DNA of 64,000 bases, from NCBI GenBank assembly GCA_030619685.1, contig JAUXAX010000005.1:19067-83066 (forward strand), in the 5' to 3' direction. Below are positions 1 through 8,606 of this stretch, one piece after another. The position numbers and the translations under genes are program-made. This DNA is from Dehalococcoidia bacterium (lineage in GTDB: Bacteria; Chloroflexota; Dehalococcoidia; SZUA-161). Position 1 is the first letter of the stretch. The number at the start of each line of letters is the position of its first letter. The notes under the pieces were generated by a model. The model was not told the DNA's origin. It worked only from the letters and a program-made list of their open reading frames with translations, and searched no databases.

Positions 1-159
1 GAGCTCAAGCAGCGCTGCTCCGCTCGTTGATGCGGATCAGGGTGGCAGAGAAAAGTAGAAAGAGAAAGCCTAGAGGTCAGCTCTGATCATATGAACTGAG
101 GTCTCGGCTGCGTCCAGATCAGCTTCCCGTAGCTATCCTGTTGAACTCACCAATTGCCC

Positions 160-798
160 CTAGCCAACATCATCGTGACTTCTGGTCAAGTAATATGTCA
201 TGCTCTGTAGAGCCAGCACCGGGTCAATCCCCTCCAGCCGTACCCCTGGGGGCACTTTACCAGAGATCGGAGCATAGTTCAGAATAGATCTAACCCCACT
301 TTGAACCAACCTATCAATAACCTCTTGTGCCTCAAACGAGGGCACTGCGACAATGGCTATATCCACCTTCTTCCCCTTAACCGTTGCCTCGAGCTCGGCC
401 ATATCCCGAACCGTCACGCCACTGACCTTTCTTCCGACCATATTACGCTCTTTGTCGAAGGCAGCAACCACCTTGAAGCCCCTGGGGACAAAACCCTTGT
501 AGTCCATAATAGCCCTCCCCAGCCGCCCCACTCCAACAACCGCCATACGCCACTGTCGATCGAGTCCCAGAATCTGGCTCAGTTCGCCAAGCAGCAGGGC
601 CACGTTGTAACCTCTCCCCCGCCTGCCAAATCTCCCAAAGTAGCTCAAATCCTTCCTGATCTGGGCTGGTGCTATCCCCAAACGGTCTCCCAAATCCCTG
701 GAATTGACAATGGCGATACCCTCCTTGTGCAACTCAGTCAGCGCCCGAACATACATTGGCAACCTCGATACAACCACTTCTGGAATCTGTCTCTGCAT
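160..798 (-). CDS. rex: redox-sensing transcriptional repressor Rex
   Basis: This 212-residue protein matches the Rex family in length and architecture. An N-terminal winged helix (about residues 1-80) carries the recognition segment GIAPAQIRKDLSYFG. It is followed by a Rossmann NAD(H)-binding domain opening with VVGVGRLGRAI. Rex dimers bind operators when NADH/NAD+ is low and release them when NADH rises, so the protein probably controls fermentative and electron-transfer genes. It is the last gene of a minus-strand run after the channel-like gene. The ATG is preceded by an AGGAAAAGG ribosome binding site. I saw no clear Rex operator (TTGTGA-N6-TCACAA type) in the window, so its targets are probably elsewhere. 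Identification is secure from the motifs. Confidence 0.95.
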   Translation of the reverse strand: MQRQIPEVVVSRLPMYVRALTELHKEGIAIVNSRDLGDRLGIAPAQIRKDLSYFGRFGRRGRGYNVALLLGELSQILGLDRQWRMAVVGVGRLGRAIMDYKGFVPRGFKVVAAFDKERNMVGRKVSGVTVRDMAELEATVKGKKVDIAIVAVPSFEAQEVIDRLVQSGVRSILNYAPISGKVPPGVRLEGIDPVLALQSMTYYLTRSHDDVG

Positions 799-843
799 CT
801 ACCTTTTCCTCAACGCGGACCTAAAACCCTTGCCCCCCAAGGG

Positions 844-1419
844 TTACGATGGCTCTTGTTTAAGCTGATCTAGACGGGTCTCGATAAGCCCCACTGCAGT
901 CTCTCTAAGCGTTTCCAACTCATCAGCAGACAGCTCTTCTAGTATCCCCAGATTGTATTGGACGGTGGTAATGATCTGTCTGGTGGGATGCTGCCTGGGG
1001 CGCAGGAAGTAGCTAGTGACACTGGCAATTATGGCTCCAAAGAAAATTATGGTTCCCACAACCATCCATATACTGCCAATAATATGCCCAGCCCCTGTTA
1101 CAGGTATATCAGCCATGCCTGTGGTTGAAAAAGCTGTTACTCCCCAATATAGAGCGCTACCATAGGAATGTATCGTTGACTCGCTAGCTCCCCGCTCGGC
1201 AAAGTATAACCCCACTGAGAAAAGCAGCCATAGCACAACAAGCACCGATACGATAGGCAGGAATGGTGTTTGGGTCACTATCTCCTTGATGAATCTGAAT
1301 ATCTCGGGCACATTGGGGGCCAAGCGGAGCCTTCTCCGTGCTCTCCTCTTCCTGCGAAGCACCCTGTCTCCTGGTCGAATTGGTGGTATCGGCTCGAAAG
1401 GCTGTTGTTCTGCCATCAC
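844..1419 (-). CDS. two-TM ion-channel-like membrane protein with atypical filter
   Basis: A 191-residue protein with a very basic N-terminus (residues 20-35, many Arg), a first membrane helix (about 53-73), a pore-helix-like segment and a second helix (about 112-137). A cytoplasmic, predicted helical C-terminus follows. The layout TM1-pore-TM2 matches the Ion_trans_2 potassium-channel family. Where that family has TVGYGD, this protein has STTGMADIPVT, so the Tyr/Gly of the selectivity filter are replaced by Met/Ala. It may conduct other cations, or may have lost potassium selectivity; this is inference. A GTG start is set by AAGGAGG eight bases upstream. It sits between gmk and rex, where many genomes carry rpoZ, and is probably co-transcribed with both. 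Confidence 0.7.
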   Translation of the reverse strand: MMAEQQPFEPIPPIRPGDRVLRRKRRARRRLRLAPNVPEIFRFIKEIVTQTPFLPIVSVLVVLWLLFSVGLYFAERGASESTIHSYGSALYWGVTAFSTTGMADIPVTGAGHIIGSIWMVVGTIIFFGAIIASVTSYFLRPRQHPTRQIITTVQYNLGILEELSADELETLRETAVGLIETRLDQLKQEPS

Positions 1420-1434
1420 GAAGTCATCCTCCTT

Positions 1435-2061
1435 CTATTGATCTCGTAACTCAATGTGCCGTGCCTTTACCCGGCATTTCTCAGCGGTGATAATAGACTC
1501 GATCTGAGAGACGGCAAGCTCCACCTGTCCTTCGTGATTGACCACCACATAGTCAAACAAAGTCAAGCTCCTCATCTCCTCCTGAGCAGCCTTCTTCCTC
1601 AACTCCAGGTCAACACCAGATTCGGTCTTGCGTTGCCTCAGTCGCCCTTCCAAATCGCTCATTGAAGGTGGAGCCACGAAGATGAACACAGCCTCAGGGA
1701 GGACGTTCTTGATCGTAGCCGCCCCTTGAACGTCCACCTTGACTACCACATCCAGTCCCTCAGCTAGAGCCTGCTGCACCTGGCGTTTTGGCACCCCGTA
1801 GAGATTGCCATAGACATTGGCCCATTCCATGAGCTCGCCCTTCTCTATCATCCGGTCAAACTCAGACTTGGAAACAAAGTGGTAGTCCCTTCCATCAGTC
1901 TCCCCCCGGCGCTGAGGTCGGGTGGTTGCCGTCACCGCGAAATACAAAGGATATCTGACCTCTTTCATCGCATCGATGACAGCATCCTTGCCCACTCCAG
2001 AAGGACCAGTGATAACGATGAACAAGGGGTTTCCCCCTGAGCCCAGCTTGTTCCTTTTCAC
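1435..2061 (-). CDS. gmk: guanylate kinase
   Basis: Guanylate kinase phosphorylates GMP to GDP with ATP in the cytoplasm. The P-loop GPSGVGKD lies near the N-terminus. The GMP-binding segment TTRPQRRGETDGRDYHFV and the lid-region arginines (GRLRQRKTE) are present. I place the start at a GTG with a GAGG just upstream, giving 208 residues, the usual size for the family. A longer reading frame extends back into remA, but its extra N-terminus has no family counterpart and would overlap remA by more than 80 bases. The gene is 13 bases downstream of remA, the classic remA-gmk pairing. Confidence 0.95.
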   Translation of the reverse strand: MKRNKLGSGGNPLFIVITGPSGVGKDAVIDAMKEVRYPLYFAVTATTRPQRRGETDGRDYHFVSKSEFDRMIEKGELMEWANVYGNLYGVPKRQVQQALAEGLDVVVKVDVQGAATIKNVLPEAVFIFVAPPSMSDLEGRLRQRKTESGVDLELRKKAAQEEMRSLTLFDYVVVNHEGQVELAVSQIESIITAEKCRVKARHIELRDQ

Positions 2062-2074
2062 CACTTCCTCATGC

Positions 2075-2335
2075 TTATTTAGCTTCAATCCCTCGGCTTG
2101 CAACCAGCCTGCCAGCAATGGTCTCGGGGCCAATAGCAACAAGCACAATATGTCCACTATCCATAACTAAAACCGCTTTGGTCTTCCTGCCGCTGGTCAG
2201 ATCTACCAGAAGCCCTTCGCTTTTTCCCACTTGCATCATACGCTTGATAGGTGCTGATCCCGGCGAAACAATAGCAACAACCTTATTTATCGCCACGACG
2301 CTACCGAAACCTACATGAACCAATTCCGTGCTCAC
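2075..2335 (-). CDS. remA: RemA/DUF370 family DNA-binding regulator
   Basis: A small (86 residues) RemA-type protein. It contains the family's FGSVVAINKVVAIVSPGSAP core, the IKRMMQ stretch and a conserved GRKTKAVLVMDSGHIVL segment. In Bacillus, RemA is a ring-forming DNA-binding activator of matrix and osmoprotection genes; its role in this organism is unknown. The start is GTG at 2335 because AAGGAG lies eight bases upstream. An in-frame GTG further upstream (2362) has no comparable site and would nearly abut aroA. It is followed directly by gmk. Confidence 0.9.
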   Translation of the reverse strand: MSTELVHVGFGSVVAINKVVAIVSPGSAPIKRMMQVGKSEGLLVDLTSGRKTKAVLVMDSGHIVLVAIGPETIAGRLVASRGIEAK

Positions 2336-2362
2336 TGTCCTCTCCTTAATCTGGATTAGCAC

Positions 2363-3655
2363 TTAGCTACTGGCTAAACTTAGATTCTCTAAGTCCTGCC
2401 AGAATGTGGGATATGATATATCCGCCACTTCAGCATTGTCAATCTCTGTTTCCCCCTCGGCAATAAGCGCAGCTATCCCAAGCATCATAGCCAGGCGATG
2501 GTCTCGGTGACTATCGCAACTAGAGCCACGCAGCTTCTTCCCTCCATGAATGACCATACCATCGGGAAGCTCCTCCACTTCAGCACCCATCTTCAAGAGC
2601 TCCCCTACTGTGGCACTGATCCTGTCGGTCTCCTTTACTCGAAGCTCTCGAGCATCTCTTATTGCCGTTCTTCCTCGAGCTACAGAGGCAGCTAAGGCGA
2701 TTAGCGGGATTTCATCGATCAGCCGGGGGATAAGACCTCCTCCGATTTCTACGCCGGTGAGAGCGCTGGAATGCACTTCCAGATCAGCGACAGGCTCCCC
2801 ATTCAATACACGCTCATTCCGCACTATCAGATCGGCCCCCATCAAGCGCAGCACATCGATGATACCGCTCCTAGTAGGATTGATGCCTGTGTTCAGCAGT
2901 CGGATGCTGGCCTGAGGATGAACGGCACCCGCAACGAGCCAGAAAGCAGCAGAGCTGATGTCGCCGGGGATGATCAGGTCCACAGCCCTCAAGCGGCTGG
3001 GAGAGAGAATGATAGTATCAGCCGCCACCTCAATCTCAGCTCCCATTGCCTTGAGCAATCTTTCGGTATGGTCTCGAGAGGGCATCGGCTCCCTAACTAT
3101 GGTATCTCCCTTGGCGAAGAGAGCAGCCAGCAGAAGTGCAGATTTTAGCTGGGCGCTGGCAACTGGGAGTTGATAGCGAATCCCGTGGAGTTGTCCTCCC
3201 TTGATCACCAACGGCGCCCGAGAATCACCGCTCCGTCCCCAAATGCGAGCCCCCATGAGCCTGAGCGGCTGAATCACGCGGCTCATGGGACGGGAGCGCA
3301 GCGACTGGTCACCAGTGATAACCGAGAGGAACGGTTGTGCTGCGAGCAGACCCGTGAGGATGCGCATGGTGGTGGCACTGTTCTCGGCATCGAGCACATC
3401 CTCAGCCTCTTTCAAGCCCTCTTCGCCCATCCCCCGAACAAAGAGCTCCCCAGCCTCACCAGACTCTATTCTCACCCCCAATGCCCGCAGGCAGCCTACT
3501 GTGGCAAAACAGTCACCAGCTTGTGAAAAGTTGCTGACCCTGGCATTACCCTGGGCTATGCTGTTTAAGATGACGGCACGATGGGAAATCGACTTGTCAC
3601 TGGGAGGATAAATCTCACCATCCAGGGCGCGAGTGGCTCTCACTCTCTTCTTCAC
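2363..3655 (-). CDS. aroA: 3-phosphoshikimate 1-carboxyvinyltransferase (EPSP synthase)
   Basis: EPSP synthase transfers the enolpyruvyl group of PEP to shikimate-3-phosphate in chorismate biosynthesis. The N-terminal PPSDKSISHRAVI shikimate-phosphate-binding motif is present. So are the AENSATTMR segment (Asn-Ser-Ala-Thr variant of the usual NSGT), the RDHTER motif and the C-terminal DHRLAMM motif. The start is a GTG overlapping the tyrA stop (GTGA), preceded by AGGAGGG inside tyrA. This gives 430 residues, typical of the family. Translational coupling with tyrA makes a short aromatic amino-acid operon. Confidence 0.95.
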   Translation of the reverse strand: MKKRVRATRALDGEIYPPSDKSISHRAVILNSIAQGNARVSNFSQAGDCFATVGCLRALGVRIESGEAGELFVRGMGEEGLKEAEDVLDAENSATTMRILTGLLAAQPFLSVITGDQSLRSRPMSRVIQPLRLMGARIWGRSGDSRAPLVIKGGQLHGIRYQLPVASAQLKSALLLAALFAKGDTIVREPMPSRDHTERLLKAMGAEIEVAADTIILSPSRLRAVDLIIPGDISSAAFWLVAGAVHPQASIRLLNTGINPTRSGIIDVLRLMGADLIVRNERVLNGEPVADLEVHSSALTGVEIGGGLIPRLIDEIPLIALAASVARGRTAIRDARELRVKETDRISATVGELLKMGAEVEELPDGMVIHGGKKLRGSSCDSHRDHRLAMMLGIAALIAEGETEIDNAEVADISYPTFWQDLENLSLASS

Positions 3656-4515
3656 TGACCCTCCTCCTGCCGCCACCTTTCCCTTGCTTCCCGGGCGCGA
3701 GCAAGTGCATCCCTAAGCCCCTCTCCATCCTGCTCTATCAGGGCGCGATATTTCACTAGTTCCTCAATGTAGCAGTCTATCCAACGGATGATCTCCTCCT
3801 GATTACTGAGACATATATCTCGGTTCATCTCCGGGTTCCCTGAGGCCAGACGCGACAGATCTCGATAGCCTCCAGCCGCAAGCTTAGCCATCTCTAGCCA
3901 GGAAGGGCTCCCCATGGTATTGGAGACAAATGCTGCGGAGATCAACATAGGGAGATGACTGACCCCAGCCACTAGCTTATCATGCACCTTAGGATCGATG
4001 AAGAAAGGCCTGGCTCCAATCGCCTTCACCAGCGCTTCGAGTGTTTGCACCGCTCTGGGGGTTGCACTTGGGGCAGGACAGAGGCAGTAAACGCAGTCTC
4101 GAAAGAGATCGGGATTAGACTCACTAATGCCCGAGGTCTCTTTGCCCGCCATGGGATGACCCCCGATGAAGCTAACATTGCGCGGCAGATATTCATCCGC
4201 CCACTGCATGACCTTTGCTTTGGTGCTGCCGGTATCGGTGACCACGCAGTCAGGGGAAACATGAGCAGATATCCGTTCCAGCACTGCTCTGATAGTCATC
4301 ACAGGGGTAGCTATGATGACCAAATCCGCCCCTTCCACAGCAGATGTCAGGTCTTCGGCACCCCGGTCAATAACACCGCTCTCCTTTGCTCTAGTCACTG
4401 TCTCCGAGCGCTGGCTGAACCCTACTATCTCCGCCTCCATGGCTACTGACCTCTTTGAGGCCAACGCCAGTGACCCTCCAATTAGGCCAAGTCCTATTAT
4501 CGCTATCCTTTGCAA
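3652..4515 (-). CDS. tyrA: prephenate/arogenate dehydrogenase
   Basis: This NAD(P)-dependent dehydrogenase of tyrosine biosynthesis (287 residues) starts with the Rossmann motif IIGLGLIGGSLA. It contains the catalytic-domain segments DTGSTKAKV, GGHPMAGKETSG and SHLPMLISAAF (His-containing substrate region). No ACT domain is fused. The start is a TTG with GAGGTG overlapping the stop codon of the M50 gene upstream, so the three genes M50-tyrA-aroA are translationally linked. Whether prephenate or arogenate is the substrate cannot be told from sequence. Confidence 0.92.
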   Translation of the reverse strand: MQRIAIIGLGLIGGSLALASKRSVAMEAEIVGFSQRSETVTRAKESGVIDRGAEDLTSAVEGADLVIIATPVMTIRAVLERISAHVSPDCVVTDTGSTKAKVMQWADEYLPRNVSFIGGHPMAGKETSGISESNPDLFRDCVYCLCPAPSATPRAVQTLEALVKAIGARPFFIDPKVHDKLVAGVSHLPMLISAAFVSNTMGSPSWLEMAKLAAGGYRDLSRLASGNPEMNRDICLSNQEEIIRWIDCYIEELVKYRALIEQDGEGLRDALARAREARERWRQEEGQ

Positions 4516-4523
4516 TGGGCACC

Positions 4524-5225
4524 TCAGATATTGAATCCCTGCCCCACAAAAAGGCGGCTAAATAGATCTACCGGGAGTATCAATACGTCCCACAAAAGCC
4601 CGGTGAAGTAGCCAAGAAAGAGGACTACCAGCAAGACCATGGGGCCGTACTGCTCCATTCGCGCCAGGGCATAAGCCTGGCGCGAGGGCAGAACACCAAC
4701 AGCGACCTTGAACCCATCCAAAGGGGCAAGCGGGATAAGATTAAATACCGCCAGGATTAGGTTGAATAGGATGACGTAACCTATCAGAATAGCAGCAACC
4801 GAGCCCCATTCAAAGTCATCAGCATATAGACGGCCAGGTGATTGCCAGCCTACCACCCCTGCTCTTATTAGCGCGCCGAATAAGGCGGCTACGACAAGGT
4901 TAGACAAGGCTCCAGCCGAAGCTACCAGCGCCATTCCTTTCCTCGGGTCTCGACCCAGAAACCGATAGTTCACGGGGACGGGCTTACCCCAACCAATGCC
5001 CACCAGAAAGATCATCAATGTGCCCAAAGGGTCGAGATGCCTAATAGGGTTTAATGAGAGCCTCCCCAACCTCTTCGCTGTGGGATCGCCCAGCCAGTTC
5101 GCTACCAGCGCATGGCCAAATTCATGGACGGTTATCGCAACCAGCAAAGCTACAGTGACAATCCCCATAAGCGAAAAGAACACCGCGGGGTACTCTGTCA
5201 GCAACCCTAGATTGCGAAGGAGCAT
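4524..5225 (-). CDS. site-2 protease family (M50) membrane metalloprotease
   Basis: A 233-residue polytopic membrane protein of the rhomboid-like M50B group. The zinc-binding HEFGH motif lies in the first membrane helix region (about residue 35). A second motif, PLAPLDGFKV, supplies the third ligand (Asp) in a later helix. GRLSLNPIRHLDPLGT between them is characteristic of the small, PDZ-free site-2 proteases found in many Firmicutes and Chloroflexota. Substrates are unknown. It opens the tyrA-aroA run; a TATAAT-like -10 box lies 22 bases before the start. Confidence 0.88.
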   Translation of the reverse strand: MLLRNLGLLTEYPAVFFSLMGIVTVALLVAITVHEFGHALVANWLGDPTAKRLGRLSLNPIRHLDPLGTLMIFLVGIGWGKPVPVNYRFLGRDPRKGMALVASAGALSNLVVAALFGALIRAGVVGWQSPGRLYADDFEWGSVAAILIGYVILFNLILAVFNLIPLAPLDGFKVAVGVLPSRQAYALARMEQYGPMVLLVVLFLGYFTGLLWDVLILPVDLFSRLFVGQGFNI

Positions 5226-5246
5226 AGAAATTACTCTTGGTGAGCT

Positions 5247-5252
5247 ATTATA
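5247..5252 (-). promoter_or_regulatory. possible -10 box upstream of M50-tyrA-aroA run
   Basis: Reading the minus strand there is a perfect TATAAT about 22 bases before the ATG of the M50 gene. The -35 region at the expected distance (TTTTAG) is poor, so this is only a tentative promoter. Confidence 0.4.
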
Positions 5253-5297
5253 GCACAGTTCCTCCTACCCTAAAATTCGACTGCTTTGAGCCTCTAC

Positions 5298-5326
5298 TTG
5301 ACAGCACATTCCCAACTTGTTAGACT
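5298..5326 (+). promoter_or_regulatory. sigma-70-type promoter for the COG2426-like gene
   Basis: TTGACA and TAGACT are separated by exactly 17 bases. Transcription would begin about 25 bases before the ATG at 5358, which rules out the earlier in-frame start at 5286 that lies inside or before the promoter. Confidence 0.7.
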
Positions 5327-5357
5327 GCGCCAAGCTGCCTTCCCACGAAAAGTACAC

Positions 5358-5888
5358 ATGACTCTGGCAAATTTTTTTCAAGTTTTCTTTACCGCCGCCG
5401 CTCCCATATCGGAACTCCGGGGGGCCATACCGCTCGCGATACTGGACCTGGACATTTCTTGGCCTATTGCTTTCCTAGTCGCGTTTGCGGGCAATTTGCT
5501 GCCGGTGCCCTTTCTGCTGCTATTCCTCGGCCCTGTCTCCAGACTCCTGAGCAGGATAAAGGTGTTCGAGACAATAATCAACTGGATCTTTAGGCTTTCG
5601 AGACGACGGGGAGGCATCGTCGAAAGATACGGGCTGCTTGGGTTGGTGCTCTTCGTAGCTATTCCCTTGCCTATCACTGGAGCCTGGACCGGCTCAATTG
5701 TCGCTTTTCTCCTCGGGCTGAGCTTCTGGCGTGCCTTTCCCTGTATTGTTCTGGGGGTAATCATTGCAGGGGTAATAGTCACCACTCTAACTGTCATTGG
5801 TTGGTGGGGAGCGTTAATTGCCGGGATTGGCCTCGCCGCCCTAGCTATTATGGGATTGCGCAGGACTTGGAAGCAAACTCACCGCTAG
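5358..5888 (+). CDS. small multidrug-export-like membrane protein (COG2426 type)
   Basis: A 176-residue polytopic membrane protein. The sequence PISELRGAIPLAI near the N-terminus, followed by GNLLPVPFLLLFLGP and later PLPITGAWTGS, are hallmarks of the COG2426/Sm_multidrug_ex family. The two Pro-Leu-Pro type re-entrant motifs resemble DedA-like transporters. The family name is historical and the transported substrate is not established. The start ATG was chosen because a promoter sits immediately upstream. Four to five hydrophobic segments are visible, with a basic C-terminal tail (RRTWKQTHR). Confidence 0.75.
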   Translation: MTLANFFQVFFTAAAPISELRGAIPLAILDLDISWPIAFLVAFAGNLLPVPFLLLFLGPVSRLLSRIKVFETIINWIFRLSRRRGGIVERYGLLGLVLFVAIPLPITGAWTGSIVAFLLGLSFWRAFPCIVLGVIIAGVIVTTLTVIGWWGALIAGIGLAALAIMGLRRTWKQTHR

Positions 5889-5954
5889 CTTGGGGCCTGG
5901 CCAGGGATTCAAATCAGCAAAGAAATACCATATACTGTAGGGGGAGGCAGCCCA

Positions 5955-6446
5955 ATGAGACTTGATTTCATCACCGCCCTGCGCCGAAATCACGCCATAG
6001 AACATGCCACCGCAGCAGTGCTGGTGGCCAAGATAAGACCAGGAACCAGGCTGGTGGGGAGAGCAACCACCGATGGGTTCTATATCTATGGAGACGCCCC
6101 TACTGAAGCAGTATCCCAAGCCGCTGAAGAAGGACTCACCAGGCTGAAGCAAGGTGAAGATAACCTGGCAGTATCACCGCTCTGTGGAACGAATCTTGCA
6201 GTAGCAGCGCTGCTTGCAGGGCTGGCATCAATGCTGGCAATGAGGGGCAAAAACAGAACCGCTCAGCTGCCCAATGTCCTTCTGGCGACACTGGCAGCGA
6301 TTGTCCTAGCTCAACCACTGGGCAGGCTGGCTCAAAAACATGTCACGACCTCGACCGATGTCGCTGCTGTCAATATCGCGGAGGTCACTTCCAAGGGCAA
6401 GGGAATGCGCACTCGCCACAAGATAAGAACCCTGCAAGGCCGTTAA
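5955..6446 (+). CDS. DUF6391-like conserved protein
   Basis: A 163-residue protein with an N-terminal block RRNHAIEHATAAVL and a TDGFYIYGD segment that I recognise as the pattern of the DUF6391 family. A hydrophobic stretch rich in Ala and Leu (about residues 80-115) follows, probably one or two membrane helices. Function is unknown. GGGGGAGG eight bases before the ATG supports the start. It follows the COG2426-like gene in the same direction and may share its promoter. Confidence 0.6.
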   Translation: MRLDFITALRRNHAIEHATAAVLVAKIRPGTRLVGRATTDGFYIYGDAPTEAVSQAAEEGLTRLKQGEDNLAVSPLCGTNLAVAALLAGLASMLAMRGKNRTAQLPNVLLATLAAIVLAQPLGRLAQKHVTTSTDVAAVNIAEVTSKGKGMRTRHKIRTLQGR

Positions 6447-6456
6447 TTAAGCACCA

Positions 6457-6652
6457 AATCCGAAGCACGAAATTCTAAACAATGTCAAAACTCAAAAATA
6501 AGAGGGCAAAATTACTATCAGCAAGCGTTGCCACTCCTGTGGCAACGAATTCTTCGTCGTGACCGGAGTCACGACGCTACCGGCTTCGTCTTTTCCTTTT
6601 GTATTTTGATATTTGAATTTGTTTAGTGCTTAGAGCTTAGTATTTAGAATTT
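6457..6652. repeat. inverted-repeat element with two perfect hairpins (copy A)
   Basis: An intergenic element bounded by a 10-base inverted repeat (AAATTCTAAA at 6470-6479 and its complement at 6643-6652). Inside are two adjacent perfect 9-bp hairpins with 4-base loops: CGTTGCCAC/GTGGCAACG at 6526-6547 and CGTCGTGAC/GTCACGACG at 6555-6576. A second copy of the core, including the flanking AATCCGAAGCAC, lies at 58511-58585. No reading frame is visible inside. It may be a non-autonomous mobile element or a REP-type extragenic repeat between the convergent DUF6391 and etfA genes. Confidence 0.65.
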
Positions 6653-6693
6653 CCCTATATAGATATAGCACAAGTATTTATGTCGCCGTACCC

Positions 6694-7695
6694 TTAGCCG
6701 GCAAGAAGCTCTTTGACCTTCTGGATAAACGGAGGCAGCACCTTGCGGTAATCGCCAACCACCCCATACTGGCACACCTTGAAGATGTTGGCGTCTGGGT
6801 CTTTGTTTATGGCGATCATGTTCTTCGACCCCGAGCACCCCGCCAGATGCTGACTAGCTCCTGAATTCGCCACGCCGATATAGAGGGTCGGAGTAACAAG
6901 CTTGCCCGTGAGCCCCACCTGAGCGGTCGTCGGCACCCATCCCGAGTCACAAGGTGGCCTTGTTGCTCCTACAGCTCCACCCAAAAGCTTGGCCAGCTCG
7001 TGAAGCTGCGCGAAGGCCTCAGGCCCACCCATACCCCTTCCCCCAACCACCACAACCTCGGCGTCCTCAAGCTTTACCCCCTCAACCTCCTCCTTGACTT
7101 TCTCCAACCATTTTACCCTTATCATAGAAGCATCTAACCCAGCATCGAAGGCGACCACCTCGCCTTTCCTGGAGTCGTCCTTTTGCAGAGGCTCCATGCA
7201 TTTTGGCCTGACCGTCGCCATTTGAGGCCGAGTCTGCTCACAGACTATTTCTGCTAGAGCATTCCCACCGTACACTGGCTTCGTTTGCACCATCAGTTTT
7301 GTATCGGGGTCAATCCTCAGCTCCAAGCAGTCAGTTGTGAGCCCCGTGCCTAATCTAAACGCCAGCCTCGGCGCCAGGTCACGCCCCATAGAGTTCTGAC
7401 CCATCAACAAGATATTAGGCGTAGTCTGCTGGCAAAGCTTTTCCATCACTGCCACATATGAGTCGGTTACGTAGTCCTTGAGCAGAGGGTTTTCGACAAC
7501 ATAAACCTTGTCCGCTCCAAAGCGGATAGCCTCCTCAGCCAGACCACCGACTTTCTCTCCCATTAGCACCGCTGCCAACTCTTCGCCAAGATCATCAGCG
7601 AGCTTCCTGCCGATTCCAAGCAGCTCCAAAGTCATCGCAGCCAGATTCCCATCCACACACTCTCCGCAGACCAGAACCCCTTTATTATCAGCCAT
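6694..7695 (-). CDS. etfA: electron transfer flavoprotein alpha subunit
   Basis: The 333-residue alpha subunit binds FAD and passes electrons between acyl-CoA dehydrogenases or other flavoproteins and the membrane or ferredoxin pool. The C-terminal FAD domain is clear: VVVGGRGMGGPEAF, TRPPCDSGWVP, QVGLTGKLVTPTLYI and SGASQHLAGC. An AGGAGGT ribosome binding site precedes the ATG. It lies 34 bases downstream of etfB and is presumably co-transcribed from the promoter at 8607-8635. No ETF-quinone oxidoreductase or acyl-CoA dehydrogenase is adjacent, so the electron donor is not indicated. Confidence 0.93.
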   Translation of the reverse strand: MADNKGVLVCGECVDGNLAAMTLELLGIGRKLADDLGEELAAVLMGEKVGGLAEEAIRFGADKVYVVENPLLKDYVTDSYVAVMEKLCQQTTPNILLMGQNSMGRDLAPRLAFRLGTGLTTDCLELRIDPDTKLMVQTKPVYGGNALAEIVCEQTRPQMATVRPKCMEPLQKDDSRKGEVVAFDAGLDASMIRVKWLEKVKEEVEGVKLEDAEVVVVGGRGMGGPEAFAQLHELAKLLGGAVGATRPPCDSGWVPTTAQVGLTGKLVTPTLYIGVANSGASQHLAGCSGSKNMIAINKDPDANIFKVCQYGVVGDYRKVLPPFIQKVKELLAG

Positions 7696-7729
7696 CTAGT
7701 TTACCTCCTGATCATCCTTAGATGTTGCA

Positions 7730-8530
7730 TCATATTAGCTTTATTTCCCTGAGTTTGAGAGCCAATTTGAACGCCGTCTCCTCCTCGTTTTCACCCTCGA
7801 TAATCTCGCATTTGGCCTCCCTAACGGGGATGAACAGCTTAAGCATCTTGGTCCGCGCCCCAGCAGCCCCGAGCTTAGACGTCTCAGCGCCGATTTCCTG
7901 GGCATTCCAGCCAGGAACCGTCTTCTTAGCAGCGGCCATGATCCCTTTGAGGGTAGCATACCTGGGCTCACCAAGCTCGCTACTCACCGTTATTAGCGCA
8001 GGTAGCGATACCTCAACCACTTCATAGCCATCTGGTAGCACTCGCTCCACCCTGATCCTACCGTCACTTGCCTCGATTTTCTTGGCTACCGTCACGTTGG
8101 GTATACCCAGGATCTCAGCGATACCAGAGCCGACCTGACCTGCATCGAAGTCCCCCGCCTGCCTGCCACAGCAGATGAGGTCGAATTCTCCCACCTTCTT
8201 TATCGCTTGAGCCAAGGCATAGGCGGTTGAGGCACTATCTGAGTTGTCGAACGAACTATCATTGAGCAAGAATGCCTCATCTGCGCCCATTGATAATGTG
8301 TGCTTTAACACCTTCTCAGCCGATGGTGCCCCCATACTAAGCACCGTCACCTTGCCCCCATAAGCATCCTTCAGACGAAGAGCGGCTTCAACCGCTTGCT
8401 CGTCGAAGGGGCTGATTACCGGAGGTGTGTCCTTGGCTGGAACAGCCCGCATCGCCACGGGATCAATGCTGAAAGCGGCAGCAGGGGTTTCGGGATCAGG
8501 AATCTCCTTCACACAGACAATCGAATCCAC
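7730..8530 (-). CDS. etfB: electron transfer flavoprotein beta subunit
   Basis: The 266-residue beta subunit contains the family pattern VCVKEIPDPE at the N-terminus, a SPFDEQAVEAALRLKD segment and the signature VERVLPDGYEVVEVSLPAL. It binds AMP in ordinary ETFs, or a second FAD in bifurcating ones; the sequence alone does not decide. The start is GTG with GAGGAGG seven bases before it; a longer frame with seven extra residues lacks such a site. It is the promoter-proximal gene of etfBA. Confidence 0.93.
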   Translation of the reverse strand: MDSIVCVKEIPDPETPAAAFSIDPVAMRAVPAKDTPPVISPFDEQAVEAALRLKDAYGGKVTVLSMGAPSAEKVLKHTLSMGADEAFLLNDSSFDNSDSASTAYALAQAIKKVGEFDLICCGRQAGDFDAGQVGSGIAEILGIPNVTVAKKIEASDGRIRVERVLPDGYEVVEVSLPALITVSSELGEPRYATLKGIMAAAKKTVPGWNAQEIGAETSKLGAAGARTKMLKLFIPVREAKCEIIEGENEEETAFKLALKLREIKLI

Positions 8531-8606
8531 AGTCTTCCCTCCTCTAGGCACAAAAAATGGCTTTCTCTACGCAAACTGGATTGAAGCGGTGTTAGAGCCG
8601 CTTACA

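Noticed and set aside
301..873. 190-residue plus-strand frame opposite rex
   Set aside because: It is antisense to the secure rex gene and lacks family-like composition or a ribosome binding site.
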